7,053 nt of DNA, from NCBI GenBank assembly GCA_013151115.1, contig JAADIW010000026.1, positions 1-7,053 of the forward strand, read 5' to 3'. The DNA comes from Caldisericota bacterium. GTDB lineage: Bacteria > Bipolaricaulota > Bipolaricaulia > Bipolaricaulales > Bipolaricaulaceae. Positions 5,147-7,053 of the stretch are shown here, piece after piece; positions within the stretch are counted from its first letter, which is position 1, and each line of letters opens with the position of its first letter. The notes below the pieces were generated by a model. That model was not told the DNA's origin, made no database searches, and worked only from the letters and a program-made list of their open reading frames with translations. The position numbers and the translations under genes were made by a program.

Positions 5147-5944
5147 ATGGGCAGAACGGACGTCGGGAACTACCGGGCCTTCATCGTGGACGTCGATGGC
5201 GTGCTGGTGAAGGGCGGCGAGCCCTTGCCGGGGGCCGCCCGGGCGTTGGCGGGGCTCAGGGAACTGGGCCGTGTGATCATCCTCACCAACAATTCCACCC
5301 GTTCCCGGGCCCAAACGGCGGAGGCGTTACGGTCCCTCGGCTTCCCCGTGACGCAGGAGATGGTGGTCACGAGCTCCTACATCGCCGCGAGATGGCTGCT
5401 CGAGCGCGAGGGGAGGGTCCGGGTCTGGGTGATCGGGGAGGACGGGCTCGTGGCGGAGCTCTCCTCGGCGGGCCACGTGCTCTCCCCGCCGAGAGAGGCG
5501 GAGTGGGTGGTGGCGGGCATGGACCGCGCCCTCACGTACGGGAAGCTCGCGGACGCGCTGCGGGCGTTGCTCGCCGGCGCCCGGTTCCTCGCCACGAACC
5601 GCGACGGGACCTTCCCCACCCCCGAGGGGCTCCTCCCCGGGGCCGGAGCGGTGGTTGGGGCCATCGAGGGGATGGGTTTCCCCCCCGAAACGGTGGTGGG
5701 CAAACCCTCTCCCATCGCGTTCGAGATCGCGCTGGAGGTGGCCGGAGCATCCCCCGCGGAAGCGCTCATGATCGGGGATCGGCTGGACACGGACATCCTG
5801 GGGGCACAGCGGGCGGGGCTGGACACGGCCCTGATCCTCACGGGCGTCTCCCGTGAGGAGGATATCGAGCGGCGGGGGATCGTCCCCACCATGGTGGCCC
5901 GCGACCTGGGGGACCTGGTCGCGAGGCTCGCGGCCCAGGGCTGA
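5147..5944 (+). CDS. HAD-superfamily subfamily IIA phosphatase (NagD/phosphoglycolate-phosphatase-like)
   Basis: A 265-aa cytoplasmic phosphatase of the NagD group, Mg2+-dependent with an aspartyl-phosphate intermediate. Motif I is VDVDGVLVKG with nucleophile Asp15 and acid/base Asp17; motif II is ILTNNSTRSR (45-54); the C2A cap includes LATNRDGTFPTPEGLLPGAG (148-167); motif III is VVGKPSPIAF with Lys186; motif IV is MIGDRLDTDILGAQRAG with Asp211 and Asp216. Length is normal for the group. Family members act on nucleotides, p-nitrophenyl phosphate, phosphoglycolate or sugar phosphates; the true substrate cannot be read from sequence. There is no Shine-Dalgarno sequence before the ATG, and the -10 box is 8 nt upstream, so translation is probably leaderless. 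The next gene starts 18 bp after the stop in the same direction. Confidence 0.9.
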   Translation: MGRTDVGNYRAFIVDVDGVLVKGGEPLPGAARALAGLRELGRVIILTNNSTRSRAQTAEALRSLGFPVTQEMVVTSSYIAARWLLEREGRVRVWVIGEDGLVAELSSAGHVLSPPREAEWVVAGMDRALTYGKLADALRALLAGARFLATNRDGTFPTPEGLLPGAGAVVGAIEGMGFPPETVVGKPSPIAFEIALEVAGASPAEALMIGDRLDTDILGAQRAGLDTALILTGVSREEDIERRGIVPTMVARDLGDLVARLAAQG

Positions 5945-5962
5945 TCCCATGGCCTCCCGTCG

Positions 5963-6652
5963 ATGAGGTTCTTCCGTCCCGGGAGCCGCCGGGGACCCGC
6001 GGAGAATTCCGTCGAGCTCGTGCGCTTACGGCGGGCCATGGGGGAACCGCGCTGCCCCATCTGCCGGCTGGTCCGCGAAAGCGAGGAGTGGCGCCTTTGG
6101 CTCCTTCTCTACGAACATTCCGGGGATCCCGAGCTCCACCGCCGCTTCGAGCGCTCACTGGGGCTGTGCTCCCGTCACGCCGAGATCCTCAAGCGAATCG
6201 TCATCCAGCGCCCTTCCGCCACCCCCGCCGCCGCGGCCAGGTTCTACGAGACCCTATGCGCCCACGTCCGCGGGGCCCTCGGGGCCGGCCTCCTCCGGCA
6301 GCGCTGCGAGCTGTGTCGCTACGCGGAGGACACGGCCCGGCGCTACGCCGCTTCCCTGGCGGAGCTCCTCCGCTCGGCCGAGGGACGTCGGGACTACGGG
6401 CGTTCCGATGGACTCTGCATCCCGCATCTCGCCTATGCCCTGGAAGCGGCGACGGGCGGGATCCGGGACTTCCTGAGGACGGATGCCGCCGCGCGCCTCG
6501 CCGCGCTCGAGGGAAACCTGCGCGAGCTCCAGCGCAAGCAACGGTACGACGTGCACGAGGGGATCACCCCCGAGGAGGCGAACGCGTGGCGGGAGGCGCT
6601 TTGGCGCTTCGGGGGCGTGGAATTCGACGATCTCATCGCCGGGATACCGTGA
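5963..6652 (+). CDS. Uncharacterised protein with duplicated CxxC...CxxH motifs, DUF6062-like
   Basis: A 229-aa protein of unknown function. It contains two similar units: C31-PI-C34 ... C69-SR-H72 and C115-EL-C118 ... C152-IP-H155. The gaps between CxxC and CxxH are almost equal (35 and 34 residues from the second Cys to the third), which suggests an internal duplication and two Cys3His metal or redox sites. The regions between are helical and rich in Arg, Glu and Ala. No signal peptide or membrane segment is seen; the first 13 residues are basic. The pattern CPIC ... GLCSRH resembles the DUF6062 family as I remember it; the name is tentative. The start has no Shine-Dalgarno sequence; ATG at 5963 overlaps the stop of a five-codon reading frame (5949-5966), which may feed ribosomes to it. 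It is 18 bp after the phosphatase gene and likely co-transcribed. ATG at codon 26 is an alternative start but is too close to C31. Confidence 0.75.
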   Translation: MRFFRPGSRRGPAENSVELVRLRRAMGEPRCPICRLVRESEEWRLWLLLYEHSGDPELHRRFERSLGLCSRHAEILKRIVIQRPSATPAAAARFYETLCAHVRGALGAGLLRQRCELCRYAEDTARRYAASLAELLRSAEGRRDYGRSDGLCIPHLAYALEAATGGIRDFLRTDAAARLAALEGNLRELQRKQRYDVHEGITPEEANAWREALWRFGGVEFDDLIAGIP

Positions 6653-6691
6653 AGCGCCCCGAACCTATCCTGCAGCGTCCCGACGAGCGGC

Positions 6692-6697
6692 TATCAT
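6692..6697 (+). promoter_or_regulatory. -10 box for an apparently leaderless hpt mRNA
   Basis: TATCAT (5 of 6 to consensus) ends 7 nt before ATG at 6705, the spacing expected between a -10 box and the transcription start. There is no purine-rich ribosome binding site between them. A -35 is not convincing: the bases at the right distance (6668-6675, around CCTGCAG) match poorly. Confidence 0.45.
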
Positions 6698-6704
6698 TGT
6701 GGCT

Positions 6705-7053
6705 ATGAAGGGCATAAGGGAGGAGATCGAGCGCGTCCTCATCCCCGCGGAGGAGATCGCCCAGCGGGTGCGGGCGCTGGGTGAGGCGATTACCCGGGAC
6801 TACGGCAGCGGGGGTGTGGCCCGCGATCCCCACGGGAGGCCCCTGCTGGTGGTGGGGATATTGAAGGGAGCGATGCCCTTCCTGGCGGACCTCATCCGCG
6901 CCATCGATCTCCCGCTGGAATACGACCTCATGTCCGTCTCCAGCTATCGGAACGGCACCAGCCCCGGCGAGGTCCGCATCCTCAAGGACCTCGATCGCTC
7001 CATCCACGGGCGGGACGTGTTGGTGGTGGAGGACATCGTGGACACCGGAAACA
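6705..7053 (+). CDS. hpt: Hypoxanthine phosphoribosyltransferase; 3' end missing
   Basis: The first 116 residues of a purine-salvage enzyme that joins hypoxanthine (and often guanine) to PRPP to give IMP/GMP in the cytoplasm; it runs off the right edge. Family features: VLIPAEEIAQRVRALG (11-26), VVGILKGAMPFLADLIRAI (49-67) with the PPi-loop Lys54-Gly55, the flexible active-site loop SVSSYRNGTSPGEVRILKDL (77-96), and the PRPP-binding motif VVEDIVDTGN (107-116), which continues past the edge. The combination VSSY...GEVRILKDLD separates it from PyrR and from xanthine or adenine phosphoribosyltransferases. ATG at 6705 is chosen because the -10 box is 7 nt upstream; an in-frame GTG at 6699 is possible but falls inside the promoter. 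About nine non-conserved residues (34-42) form a longer loop before the first core strand. It starts 52 bp after the CxxC/CxxH gene and seems to have its own promoter. Confidence 0.93.
   Translation, partial: MKGIREEIERVLIPAEEIAQRVRALGEAITRDYGSGGVARDPHGRPLLVVGILKGAMPFLADLIRAIDLPLEYDLMSVSSYRNGTSPGEVRILKDLDRSIHGRDVLVVEDIVDTGN

Noticed and set aside
6705..7053. pyrR instead of hpt
   Set aside because: The segment VSSYRNGTSPGEVRILKDLD is the HPRT signature; the bifunctional PyrR regulator has a different core, and no pyrimidine genes are adjacent.

Overview
This is a GC-rich, densely coding bacterial window, probably chromosomal. It holds six complete or nearly complete protein genes, one gene cut by each edge (eight in all counting the two partial ones: apgM, hisS, ribH, a secreted kelch protein, mgtE, a HAD phosphatase, a CxxC/CxxH protein and hpt), and two tRNA genes. 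The tRNAs, a bacterial-type lumazine synthase and a bacterial-type HisRS point to Bacteria. The archaeal-type phosphoglycerate mutase, the strong G/C third-position bias and the mix of Shine-Dalgarno-led and apparently leaderless genes suggest a deep-branching or thermophilic lineage (for example Bipolaricaulota/Acetothermia-like, Chloroflexota-like or Deinococcus-Thermus-like). That placement is an inference; the window contains no taxonomic marker that settles it.

Left part, minus strand (1-3351). A secreted kelch beta-propeller protein is followed after about 100 bp by a tight run ribH > hisS > apgM. ribH and hisS overlap by 4 bp (ATGA), and the apgM ribosome binding site overlaps the hisS stop, so these three are very likely one operon. 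It combines riboflavin synthesis, tRNA-His charging and lower glycolysis, so it is a housekeeping operon without an obvious common pathway.

Centre (3352-4877). A 161-bp divergent intergenic region holds a good promoter for the kelch gene and a strong interrupted hairpin in front of mgtE, which encodes a full-length MgtE magnesium channel with N, CBS-pair and membrane domains.

Right part (4911-7053). Convergent with mgtE lie two tandem tRNA genes on the minus strand, tRNA-Ser(GCU) then tRNA-Arg(CCG), only 2 nt apart. They share a 68-bp divergent region with a HAD-superfamily IIA phosphatase gene on the plus strand. The two predicted promoters are interleaved, each -35 lying inside the other promoter. 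The phosphatase gene has no ribosome binding site and its -10 box sits 8 nt before the ATG, so it looks leaderless; the same arrangement recurs before hpt (hypoxanthine phosphoribosyltransferase) at the right edge. Between them is a protein with two C-x2-C...C-x2-H motifs, resembling the DUF6062 family.

I found no CRISPR array, insertion sequence, phage gene, toxin-antitoxin pair or defence system. There is no gene-free stretch over 300 bp. The points most worth a second look are promoter architecture and leaderless starts, the hairpin before mgtE, and two poorly characterised proteins (kelch and CxxC/CxxH).
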